Source: AP-15 sp963702685
GTDB taxonomy: Bacteria; Pseudomonadota; Alphaproteobacteria; ATCC43930; CGMCC-115725
DNA: 64,000 bases
NCBI GenBank assembly: GCA_963702685.1
Contig: CAVPDQ010000009.1
Location: 434,001-498,000, forward strand
Direction: 5' to 3'
The number at the start of each line of letters is the position of its first letter. Positions within the stretch are counted from its first letter, which is position 1. The notes beneath the pieces are model-generated. The model was not told the origin of the DNA and ran no database searches. It was given only the letters and a program-made list of their open reading frames with translations. Positions 25,973 through 34,210 of this stretch are shown here, one piece after another. The position numbers and the translations under genes were made by a program.

Positions 25973-26885
25973 TCAATGCGGCAAAGGCGGCGAACAGCTC
26001 GTCGAGCGCGGTGAGCTGGCCGCCATTGACCGAGCTCGGAACGAGCACCGGCGTGTTGAGCCCGGCATCGTGCCAGGCGGCGAGCCCGTCCTTCACCTTT
26101 GTCGCCGACCCGTAGAGTGTGTTGTCGGCGATCCAGCGGTCGGTCAGGCAATCCGGGATGTCGTCTTCGCGACCCGCCGCGATCGCGGTTTCGACCGCCG
26201 CCATCTCCTCGCCGTAGCCGGCTTCCTTCCAATAGTTGCGGTAGTTCGGCAGCAGCGCATAGCGCACCAGGTGCCGGCGGTGCAGCGCCAACGCCGCCGC
26301 TGCGTCGTCGCTGATGCAGACCGGCAGCATGTTGCCGATCATAAAATCGGGGTCGGCACGCTTTCCTTCGGGGAGTGCCGCGAGCGAACGCGCGAGGTGC
26401 GACCGGCTGGCATTGGCAAACAAGACGCCCTCGGCAATCTCGCCGGCGAGCGCCACCATGCGCTTGCGCAACGCGGCGAGCACGATCGGCGGCAGCGCGC
26501 CGATCCCCTTATAGGAGCGCAGCTTCTCGACAAATGCGCGGGTGTCGCTGAGCGGCTTACCCGGCGTGATGCCGAGGCGCTGGTGCATCGGACCGTGCGC
26601 GACGCCGATGCCAAAACGGAACCGCCCGCCCGAAACCTCGTGGATATAGGCGGCGTTGGCGGCGAATTCCTCGGCCGTCTCGGAATAGATCGGCGCGATC
26701 GCGGTGCCGAACCGGATCTGCTCGGTGGCCAAGGCGAGCCCGGCGCATTGCGCCATGTTGCCGTACCGGCTCGGCATATAGATGCCGGCAAAGCCGCGCC
26801 GCTCGACCTCGCGCGCGATCTCCAACGTCCGCCGCCGTCGCCCCGGCACGGCAACCAGGCTGATCGCAGGCAACGGCACGGACAT
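25973..26885 (-). CDS. LLM-class flavin-dependent oxidoreductase with an unclear 3' end
   Basis: Luciferase-like monooxygenase of about 303 residues: RRTLEIAREVERRGFAGIYM, ATEQIRFGTAIAPIYSETAE, GGRFRFGIGVAHGPMHQRLG and APGKPLSDTRAF-type segments are typical. The frame does not stop at the expected place. A TGA at 25973-25975, just before the dadA ribosome site, is one frame off. Read literally, the frame runs on to 24684 and overlaps all of dadA. I set the end at the TGA, assuming one extra base inside the gene. The residues after LFAAFAAL are then a shadow of dadA. Confidence 0.75.
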
Positions 26886-27026
26886 CGGCGGCGCTCCCTC
26901 GTCTCGGCGGGTCGAGGAACGAGCCTAAGCGCCGGCGTCATTGCGTGCAATCAGCGCACAACACGGCTGCGACGGGCAGTCCGCCTAGTGCTTAGATGCA
27001 TTCAGATGATTCAACGAGGAAACCTT

Positions 27027-27104
27027 GTAGGATGGGTTGAGCGACAGCGAAACCCATCTTCTTCGGTTGACGCGATGGGTTTCGCGATGCTCAACCCATC
27101 CTAC
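27027..27104. repeat. Interspersed palindromic element, family D
   Basis: Near-perfect inverted repeat with arms of about 30 bases. The left arm starts GTAGGATGGGTTGAGCGAC and the right arm ends GATGCTCAACCCATCCTAC; both contain GCGAAACCCATC or its complement. A spacer of about 15 bases lies in the middle. One copy only in this window, in the 495-bp gap 26886-27380. Confidence 0.8.
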
Positions 27105-27156
27105 GGATATTTTCTGGTGAAATCATGTGATTGAGCCGGAGCACCAGCTCCACCCA

Positions 27157-27245
27157 GCATTCCGGGATGCCCGACCCATGCACACAAGGCGCGCGCCGGT
27201 GTTCATAGGTTCCGGGCTCGGGCTGTGCCCGCCCCGGAATGACGG
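27157..27245. repeat. Interspersed palindromic element, family A, second copy
   Basis: Shorter relative of 9488-9610: GCATTCCGGGATGCCCGACC at the left and CCGCCCCGGAATGACGGG-like sequence at the right, with GGTTCCGGGCTCGGGC between. No gene lies inside. The first tens of bases upstream of the D-carbamoylase gene follow it. Confidence 0.7.
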
Positions 27246-27380
27246 GATAGCAATACTTTTTCCTGACCGGAGATAGGGTGTCGCTAGCGTTGGGCCGATG
27301 TCGTCCGATTGGGGCGGATTGCATGCCCCCTGCGAGGGTGAGCCGCGATATCCTGCGGATCGGCGACAAGGAGAAATCGC

Positions 27381-28316
27381 ATGGCCCGCAGATTGCCGGT
27401 GGCGGTTGCCCAGCTCGGCCCCATTCACCTCGCCGACAGCCGCGCCGCGGTGGTTCGGCGCCTCGTTGCGCTGCTGCGCGAGGCGCAGGGCAGGGGCGCA
27501 AAGTTCGTCGTCTTTCCCGAATTGGCGCTGACGACGTTCTTTCCGCGCTGGTGGATGACCGACCAGGCCGAGATCGACCGCTTTTTCGAGCGCGAGATGC
27601 CGAACGCCGAGACCCGCCCGCTATTCGATTTGGCGCGCGAGCTGGAGGTCGGGTTTTATTTGGGCTATGCCGAATTGACCCAGGAAAAGGGCGAGGCCCG
27701 GCGTTACAACACTGCGATCCTGGTCGGCCCCGACGGCCATATCCTCGGCCGCTACCGCAAGGTCCATTTGCCCGGCCATTCCGAGCACCTGCCGCACGCA
27801 CCTTTCCAGCACCTCGAAAAGCGCTACTTCGATGTCGGCAACGAGGGCTTCAAGGTATGGCGCGCCTTTGACGCCGTCGTCGGCATGTGCATCTGCAACG
27901 ACCGGCGCTGGCCCGAGACGTTCCGCGTCATGGCATTGCAAGGCGCCGAGATCGTGGCGCTCGGCTACAACACGCCGACCGAGAACATCCACCATCCCGA
28001 GCCGCTGCATTTGCGCATGTTCCACCATTTGTTGAGCTTGCAGGCCAATGCCTACCAGAATGCGGCCTGGGTGCTCGCTGCGGCCAAGGCCGGCAAGGAG
28101 GACGGGTTCGGGATGATCGGCGGCTCGGTCATCGTCGCGCCCACCGGCGAGATCGCAGCGCGTGCCTTGAGCGAGGACGACGAGATTGTCGCGGCGACGC
28201 TCGACCTCGACCTCGGCGACTATATCCGCCGCACGATCTTCAACTTCGAGAAGCACCGCCGCATCGAGCACTACCGGCTGATCACCGAGCGCACCGGCGC
28301 CAAGACCGAGGTATAG
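27381..28316 (+). CDS. N-carbamoyl-D-amino-acid hydrolase (D-carbamoylase)
   Basis: Nitrilase-superfamily amidohydrolase of 311 residues that cleaves N-carbamoyl-D-amino acids to D-amino acids, CO2 and ammonia. The catalytic triad is at the exact positions of the Agrobacterium enzyme: E47 (FVVFPELALTTFFPRWW), K127 (LGRYRKVHLPGH) and C172 (VGMCICNDRRWPETFRVMAL). Further matching blocks are PFQHLEKRYF, GYNTPTENIHHP, HHLLSLQANAYQNAAW and IVAPTGEI. CAAGGAG precedes the ATG. No hydantoinase gene is nearby, but a racemase-family gene (22.0 kb) and a DadA-like oxidase (24.7 kb) are. Confidence 0.93.
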   Translation: MARRLPVAVAQLGPIHLADSRAAVVRRLVALLREAQGRGAKFVVFPELALTTFFPRWWMTDQAEIDRFFEREMPNAETRPLFDLARELEVGFYLGYAELTQEKGEARRYNTAILVGPDGHILGRYRKVHLPGHSEHLPHAPFQHLEKRYFDVGNEGFKVWRAFDAVVGMCICNDRRWPETFRVMALQGAEIVALGYNTPTENIHHPEPLHLRMFHHLLSLQANAYQNAAWVLAAAKAGKEDGFGMIGGSVIVAPTGEIAARALSEDDEIVAATLDLDLGDYIRRTIFNFEKHRRIEHYRLITERTGAKTEV

Positions 28317-28346
28317 CAGGGTGCGGAAAAATCCCATTTTCCTGTG

Positions 28347-28445
28347 CAGGCACCCTTCGAGACGGCCCTGCGGGCCTCCTCAGGGTGAGGCAAGCCTTTG
28401 AAATAAAAACACCTCATCCTGAGGAGCGAAGCGTCTCGAAGGATG
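28347..28445. repeat. Interspersed palindromic element, family B, second copy
   Basis: Arms CAGGCACCCTTCGAGACGGC with CTCCTCAGGGTGAGG at the left, and CCTCATCCTGAGGAG with CGTCTCGAAGG at the right, matching 19771-19887. It lies between the convergent D-carbamoylase and xthA genes and may act as a bidirectional hairpin. Confidence 0.78.
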
Positions 28446-28450
28446 GCTCG

Positions 28451-29248
28451 TCAGCCGTCGATCGTGATCATGACCGGGACGTGGTCCGAGGCCATCTCCC
28501 AGCCGCGGCTGTCGCGCAGGACGCGGGCTGCGGCGAGCGCCGGGACCAGCGGTGGCGTCACCCAGATATGGTCGAGCCGGCGGCCGCGGTCGGAAGCGGC
28601 CCAGTCGCGGGCACGATAGCTCCACCAGGTGTAGAGCCGCTCGGGATGCGGCACGAAATGGCGCACCGCATCGACAAATCCGCCGGCCTCTTGCCAGCGC
28701 CCGAGGCGTTCGACCTCGACCGGGGTATGGCTGACGACGTTCAGCAGCTGCTTGTGCGACCACACATCGCTTTCGAGCGGCGCGATGTTCAGGTCGCCGA
28801 CCGCGATCGCCGGGCGCCCGTCGCGGCGCTCGGCGGCGAACCATGCGGTCAGCTCGTCGAGAAACTGCAATTTATGGGCGAATTTCGGGTTTGCTTCGGG
28901 GTCGGGAATATCGCCGCCGGCCGGGACATAGATGTTGTGCAATTCGATGCCGCCGGGGAGCTCGACGACCGCATGGCGGCAATCCTCGCGGGCGCACCAG
29001 CTGCGCGTCGAGGCGGCGGCGAAGGGCGCGCGCGACAGGATCGCCACGCCGTTGTAGCCCTTCATGCCGTGCACCAGCATGTGGTCGTAGCCGAGGGCGG
29101 CGAACGCCTCGCGCGGGAACAGCTCGTCCGGGGTCTTGGTCTCCTGCAGGCACAGAACATCGGGTGCGGCTTCGGCGACCAGGCGCCGCACATTGTCGAT
29201 CCGGATGCGGACCGAATTGATGTTCCAGGTGACGAGGCGGAGCGTCAT
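28451..29248 (-). CDS. xthA: Exodeoxyribonuclease III
   Basis: AP endonuclease/3'-exonuclease of base-excision repair, 265 residues. The endonuclease/exonuclease/phosphatase fold shows LRLVTWNINSVRIRIDNVRR, DVLCLQETKTPDELFP (metal-ligand Glu), GYNGVAILSR, ELHNIYVPAGGD, IAVGDLNIAPLESDVW, LYTWWSYR and the end WEMASDHVPVMITI with the catalytic His. The ATG at 29248 starts the conserved TLRLVTWN block; upstream codons in the same frame look non-coding. A 262-bp gap to the next gene holds only a weak hairpin (AGAGAG...CTCTCT near 29380). Confidence 0.95.
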   Translation of the reverse strand: MTLRLVTWNINSVRIRIDNVRRLVAEAAPDVLCLQETKTPDELFPREAFAALGYDHMLVHGMKGYNGVAILSRAPFAAASTRSWCAREDCRHAVVELPGGIELHNIYVPAGGDIPDPEANPKFAHKLQFLDELTAWFAAERRDGRPAIAVGDLNIAPLESDVWSHKQLLNVVSHTPVEVERLGRWQEAGGFVDAVRHFVPHPERLYTWWSYRARDWAASDRGRRLDHIWVTPPLVPALAAARVLRDSRGWEMASDHVPVMITIDG

Positions 29249-29510
29249 CGCACGCCGCGACGCGCAGCGACCGCCGACCCCAGACAAGTCGGCGCCCGGT
29301 CGGGGGGGAAGACCGGGCGCCTGCATGTCAGAAGCGTTTGGGGGAAATCGGGCCCGCAGGGGAGACGGGACCGTTTTTTAAGAGAGTTTGCGGCTCTCTC
29401 CGCTTCTGGTCTGACGAGATAGTGACGCCCAGCATAAAAACAAAGGGCGATTCGTGCATGACGGTACCAAAAAAAACGCATGAGGCGTCCGGGAACAAAA
29501 GTCATTTCTA

Positions 29511-30284
29511 TCAGGCGGCGCGGATCGCCGGCGTTATTCCCGCTCGAGATGCATGACAGGCATGCGAAAATGCGGAAAAGAGGGCGGTCGACAGCGGATT
29601 CTCCAATGCCTTGTATTCCGGGTGCCACTGCACGCCGAGGACGAATCGCGCGCCTGGCAGGCTGACCGCCTCGATCTGTCCGTCGGGCGCCACCGCCTCG
29701 ACGCGCAGCGCCGGCGCCGGACGGTCGATGCCCTGGGAATGCAGCGAATTGACCATCACCTCGGTGCCGCGCGCGAGCCCGGCGAGAATGCCGCCGGCGG
29801 TCAGGCTCACCGGATGGGCCGGCCCATAAGCGCCGTCCGGCGATTCCGGGCGATAGCGGTGATTGAGCCGGCCCGGCACCTCGTGCACCCGCTGATGCAA
29901 GGTGCCGCCCAACGCCACGTTCAGCTCCTGGATGCCGCGGCAGATCGCCAGCACCGGCAGGTTGCGGCGCACCGCCTCGCGAATCAGCGGCAGGGTCGTC
30001 GCGTCGCGCGCCGGGTCGTGCAGGATTTTGTCGTCGAGCGGCGCGCCGCCATATTGGCTCGGATGAACGTTCGACGGGCTGCCGGTCAGCAGCAAGCCGT
30101 CGAGCCGGTCGAGGATGTCGCAGACGTCGATCCTCGCCCCAATCGCCGGGATCAGCACCGGCAGGCAGCCTGCGGCCTCGATCACCGCGTTGGTGTAGCG
30201 CTCGGCGACGCTGTGGACGACACGCTCTTTGACGGTGCGCAGACAACAGGGAATGCCGACAAGCGGCAAGGAGCGGGCAGGCAT
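29511..30284 (-). CDS. Class I glutamine-amidotransferase-like gamma-glutamyl hydrolase (peptidase C26)
   Basis: PuuD-like enzyme of 257 residues that hydrolyses gamma-glutamyl amide bonds. Diagnostic blocks are LVGIPCCLRTVKERVVHSVA, DGLLLTGSPSNVHPSQYGG, the nucleophile Cys in PVLAICRGIQELNVALGGTL, HQRVHEVPG, VNSLHSQGI and the His/Glu pair in GVQWHPEYKAL. The start at 30284 was picked because it opens the conserved domain directly. It follows lolA by about 10 bp and is likely in the ftsK-lolA transcript. Confidence 0.9.
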   Translation of the reverse strand: MPARSLPLVGIPCCLRTVKERVVHSVAERYTNAVIEAAGCLPVLIPAIGARIDVCDILDRLDGLLLTGSPSNVHPSQYGGAPLDDKILHDPARDATTLPLIREAVRRNLPVLAICRGIQELNVALGGTLHQRVHEVPGRLNHRYRPESPDGAYGPAHPVSLTAGGILAGLARGTEVMVNSLHSQGIDRPAPALRVEAVAPDGQIEAVSLPGARFVLGVQWHPEYKALENPLSTALFSAFSHACHASRAGITPAIRAA

Positions 30285-30294
30285 CAGGCTGGGC

Positions 30295-30957
30295 TCAGGG
30301 CTCGGAACGGGGACGGTATGGGTTCTGGTATACAAAGAGCTTGGGGTCGAGCGCCATGCCGAATCGCTGGTCGTAGAGCGACACGGTGATGACCCGCCGC
30401 TGCTGATCGACGATGGTCCATTGGACCAGCGCCATCGGCTCGTTGGTAAACACCATGGTCAGGCTCCCGACGTCGGGATCGGCCGCTTGCGTCACGCTGA
30501 CCCGCAACAGGTTGGGCTGGCGCTCGAAGCCGGTCACGACGAGGTCGGCAAAGGTGACCGGGTCGCGCAACAACAGCCAGGCCGGGGTCGATTTCAGCCC
30601 GACCTCAGACACCTGCGCCAATTCCTTGTCGATGTAATAGACATAGAACCGGTCGGCGATCAGCAGGGTCGGCGAGGGCAGGTCGTATTCGAAACGCATA
30701 CGGCCGGGCCGCTCCATCCACATCTGCCCGCCAGCGGCGCGGCCATCCGACGACACCTGCCGAAATTTGGCATACATCGTGTGGATGCCGTTGAGATAGG
30801 CGGCGATCCGTTGCAGGTCGGCGCTGTCCTGCGCGGTCAGCGCCACTGGCGGCGGTGGTGCGAGCGCGTATGCCGGAGCGAGCGTAAGGATTGCGGCAAA
30901 TGCGGCCCCGGCGCGCAGCGCCAGCCTTCGTCCAACCTTGTGTTGTGCCTCGGCCAT
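30295..30957 (-). CDS. lolA: Outer-membrane lipoprotein carrier protein LolA
   Basis: Periplasmic chaperone that ferries lipoproteins to the outer membrane. Chosen start (ATG 30957) gives a clean signal peptide (RRLALRAGAAFAAILTLAPA). The mature part has LQRIAAYLNGIHTMYAKFRQ, GGQMWMERPGRMRFEYDLPS, LIADRFYVYYIDKELAQVSE, TPAWLLLRDPV and VQWTIVDQQRRVITVSLYD. Earlier in-frame starts are at 31023 (ATG) and 31047 (TTG); between them and 30957 is a short tandem duplication of GGAAAGCTCGGGATGG. It is downstream of ftsK, the usual order in Rhizobiales. Confidence 0.9.
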   Translation of the reverse strand: MAEAQHKVGRRLALRAGAAFAAILTLAPAYALAPPPPVALTAQDSADLQRIAAYLNGIHTMYAKFRQVSSDGRAAGGQMWMERPGRMRFEYDLPSPTLLIADRFYVYYIDKELAQVSEVGLKSTPAWLLLRDPVTFADLVVTGFERQPNLLRVSVTQAADPDVGSLTMVFTNEPMALVQWTIVDQQRRVITVSLYDQRFGMALDPKLFVYQNPYRPRSEP

Positions 30958-31053
30958 CCCGAGCTTTCCGCCCATCCCGAGCTTTCCGGCGATTCGCCGC
31001 GATTGCGGTCCTGGCCGAGACATGTGACCGGTCTTGCGCGCCTTCAATTGCGG

Positions 31054-33480
31054 TCAATCGCCGCCGCCCGCGAGCACCTCGCGCTTGCCGACATGGTTGG
31101 CCGGGCTGACGACGCCCTCGGCCTCCATCCGCTCGATGATCCGCGCGGCGCGGTTATAGCCGATCTGCAGATGGCGCTGGACAAAGCTCGTCGATGCCTT
31201 GCGCTCGCGGCACACGACGGCGACCGCCTGGCGATAGAGCGAATCGCCCGAATCGCCGTCCTCGCTCGCGAGCGGGTCGAACGGCGCGTCGTCGTCCTCG
31301 GTGATCGCGTCGATATAGTCGGGCTCGCCGCGCCGCTTCCAGAAAGTGACGACGCGCTCGACCTCCTCGTCCGAGACAAAGGGGCCGTGGACGCGGGTGA
31401 TGCGCCCGCCGCCGGCCATGTAGAGCATGTCGCCGCGGCCCAGCAATTGCTCGGCGCCGCCTTCGCCGAGGATCGTGCGGCTGTCGATCTTCGAGGTCAC
31501 TTGAAAGCTGATCCGGGTCGGGAAATTGGCTTTGATCGTGCCGGTGATCACATCGACCGAGGGGCGCTGCGTGGCCGTGATGATGTGGATGCCGGCGGCG
31601 CGCGCCATTTGCGCCAAACGCTGGATTGCCGCCTCGATCTCCTTGCCCGCGACCAGCATCAGATCGGCCATCTCGTCGACGACGACGATGATCAGCGGCA
31701 ATTCGCTGGTGTCGAAAGGCTGCGGCTCGAGGACCGGCTCGCCGGTGTCGGCGTCAAAGCCGGTCTGCACCTTGCGCACCAGGCTCTCGCCTTTGGCCTT
31801 GGCGTCGGCGAGGCGCGCGTTGAAACCCTCGACGTTGCGCACGCCGAGCTTTGACATCTTGCGATAGCGGTTCTCCATCTCGCGCACCGTCCATTTGAGC
31901 GCGAGCACCGCCTTTTTCGCGTCGGTCACGACCGGCGCCAACAAATGCGGGATACCGTCATAGACCGACAATTCCAGCATCTTCGGGTCGACCATGATGA
32001 ATTTGCAGCGCTCGGGCGGCATCCGGTAGAGGATCGAGAGGATCATCGTGTTGATGCCGACGGATTTCCCCGAGCCGGTGGTGCCGGCGATCAACAGATG
32101 CGGCATGCGCGCGAGGTCGGCCAGGATCGGCTCGCCGGCGATGTCCTTGCCGAGCACGAGCGCGAGCCGGCCGGGATGGCGCTCGTAGGCGGGGGTCGCC
32201 AAGAGCTCGCGCAGATAGACGGTCTCGGCTTTGCGGTTCGGCAATTCGATGCCGATCACGCTGCGCCCCGGCACCACCGCGACACGCACCGAAATCGCGC
32301 TCATCGAGCGGGCGATGTCGTCGGCGAGGCCGATGACGCGCGACGCCTTGATCCCCGGCGCCGGCTCGAACTCGTACATCGTCACGACGGGGCCGGGCCG
32401 GACATGCATGATCTGCCCGCGCACGCCGTAATCTTCGAGCACGGTTTCGAGCAGCCGCGCATTCTTGTCGAGCGCCTCTTCGTCGACCGTCTCGGTCTTG
32501 GATTCCGGTGGGGCGGAGAGGAGGTCGAGCGCCGGCAGCACCGGCTCCGCGTCGGGCACCAGGTCGAGCCGCGGCTGGCGCTCTTCCTCGACCCGTTTTC
32601 CCGGCGCCTTTGGCCCTGCCCGCTGCGCAATAAAGCGCACGATCCCGCCGCGCTCCGGCAGGTTCGGCGGCGGTGCTTCCCGATCCGGCGCATCGCCGCC
32701 GCCGAGCCGCGGCTCGCGCCGCTCGCCCAGGCGCGTGACGTTTGCCCGCGTGACGTTTGCCCGTGCCCGCGGTGGCGTATTGCCGATATCGGCAGAGGGC
32801 GCCTGTTGCCGGTTGGCGTACAGCCGGAAGAGGAGCCCGGCCGCGGCCGATGCCCCGCGACCGGCGCCACCGCCGAGATCGCGCCAGTCACGCCACGAAA
32901 GGCCGAGGATCGACAGCAGCGACAGACCGAGAAATGCCGCCGCCGCCATCGACAGCGGCAAGGTCATGTGGGCGAGCCCGGCCGCGTCGCACAGGCGCTG
33001 CATTGTCCAGCCGATCGCACCCCCCGACCCTGCCGGGGCCGAGGCGGTGCCGAAATCGAGAACGGAGAATGCCAGCGCCGCCAGGAGCAGCGCCGCCGGC
33101 AGCAGCGCCAGCTTGCGCCATGGCGCATAAAGCGGCCGGTTGAGCATCAGCCGCAACGACCAGCCGGCGAGCACCAAAGGGATCAGGTAAGCGGCGAGGC
33201 CGAGCGCCTGGCGCAACAGATCGGCCAGCATCGCCCCATCCTGGCCGAGCAGGTTGTGCGTGCCGCCATCGACCGCGGTGTCGAGCGACGGGTCGCGCGG
33301 GTCATAAGACAACAGGCTCGCCACCAGCAGCGCCGCCGCCAACAGCAGCGCAAAACCGGCGGTTTCGCCAAGCCGCCGCTTGAGCGCGGCCAGCGCATCC
33401 GCCCAACCGCGCGCGCCGCGGCTGACACCGCTCGCCAATAAGCTCGCCGATTTGGCCACGCTCCCCCCGGTGCCGGCCAT
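31054..33480 (-). CDS. ftsK: DNA translocase FtsK
   Basis: Septum-located DNA pump for chromosome segregation, 808 residues. About four N-terminal membrane segments (FALLLAAALLVASLLSYDP, LLAALAFSVLDF, LSMAAAAFLGLSLLSILGL) precede a proline/arginine-rich linker. The motor domain has MPHLLIAGTTGSGKSVGINT (Walker A), LPLIIVVVDEMADLMLVAGK (Walker B) and ATQRPSVDVITGTIKANFPT. The C-terminal gamma winged helix ends RHLQIGYNRAARIIERMEAE, which binds KOPS DNA motifs. The ATG at 33480 has AAGGGAG upstream. Followed by lolA. Confidence 0.96.
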   Translation of the reverse strand: MAGTGGSVAKSASLLASGVSRGARGWADALAALKRRLGETAGFALLLAAALLVASLLSYDPRDPSLDTAVDGGTHNLLGQDGAMLADLLRQALGLAAYLIPLVLAGWSLRLMLNRPLYAPWRKLALLPAALLLAALAFSVLDFGTASAPAGSGGAIGWTMQRLCDAAGLAHMTLPLSMAAAAFLGLSLLSILGLSWRDWRDLGGGAGRGASAAAGLLFRLYANRQQAPSADIGNTPPRARANVTRANVTRLGERREPRLGGGDAPDREAPPPNLPERGGIVRFIAQRAGPKAPGKRVEEERQPRLDLVPDAEPVLPALDLLSAPPESKTETVDEEALDKNARLLETVLEDYGVRGQIMHVRPGPVVTMYEFEPAPGIKASRVIGLADDIARSMSAISVRVAVVPGRSVIGIELPNRKAETVYLRELLATPAYERHPGRLALVLGKDIAGEPILADLARMPHLLIAGTTGSGKSVGINTMILSILYRMPPERCKFIMVDPKMLELSVYDGIPHLLAPVVTDAKKAVLALKWTVREMENRYRKMSKLGVRNVEGFNARLADAKAKGESLVRKVQTGFDADTGEPVLEPQPFDTSELPLIIVVVDEMADLMLVAGKEIEAAIQRLAQMARAAGIHIITATQRPSVDVITGTIKANFPTRISFQVTSKIDSRTILGEGGAEQLLGRGDMLYMAGGGRITRVHGPFVSDEEVERVVTFWKRRGEPDYIDAITEDDDAPFDPLASEDGDSGDSLYRQAVAVVCRERKASTSFVQRHLQIGYNRAARIIERMEAEGVVSPANHVGKREVLAGGGD

Positions 33481-34120
33481 CCCCAACTCCCTTCGGCTCA
33501 GCGCCGCTGCGCCGAAAGAGGTTTCCGCAGCAAGATTACGCCATCCGCAGATATCGCGAAAGCGGCCTCTGCCGTCGGGCAGCGCAGCCGATCCGTGCGA
33601 GCGTGATGCCCGTTCTGTCGACGTTCCGTCATTTTCACAGATTTTTTAATAAATTACGTCCAATTTCCCGTCAAAACCTGGAATGTTCTTGCCCAGTTTG
33701 AGCAACGGGGCTGCGCCGGCGCACGATCGTCAGCGGGCAGACCCTCGATGCCGGCCTTGACCTCGGCGACGCTCGGCGTTTGTCGCGCTCAGCGGCGTCA
33801 TCTGGGCGGCGACGCAGGTGCTGCTGCACGCCCATCCGTAACGCCGGCGCTGGGCGCGCGGCAAAAGACGATACCGAGAAGGATGAGCTGGCCGAGGAGC
33901 GCTATTTCGCGCAGGAGCTGAACCAGGAGACGCGCGAGCGCGTCGCGGCGCTTGACATTTTTGCAGTCGATTGCAGAATGCTTACGACATACTGAATATT
34001 GCCGGCCGGCAGATCGAGGGAGGCGCAGCACATGACCCTGTCGCTCGGGCCGGTCCGCGCCGGCGCCTCCGATAAGCGCGCCCCGGTCGTCGCCCCGGTC
34101 GTCATCGGGGCACCGGGCGG
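33481..34120. other. Intergenic region without a recognised gene
   Basis: About 640 bp between divergent ftsK and the lipoprotein gene. The part near 33630-33670 is AT-rich (TTTTTTAATAAATTACG), a plausible promoter area. Short open frames at 33780-33995 show no family resemblance or convincing start. Confidence 0.4.
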
Positions 34121-34210
34121 ATGGCAATGAGCGGCGCAGTCGCCCTCGCGCGAACGGCAATGTTGCCGCGCGCCGGCGCCGCCGGTCCCGGTTTGGCACG
34201 CGCGCGGCCG

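Noticed and set aside
33780..33995. Small gene between ftsK and the lipoprotein gene
   Set aside because: No ribosome site, no family, and codon composition unlike neighbours.
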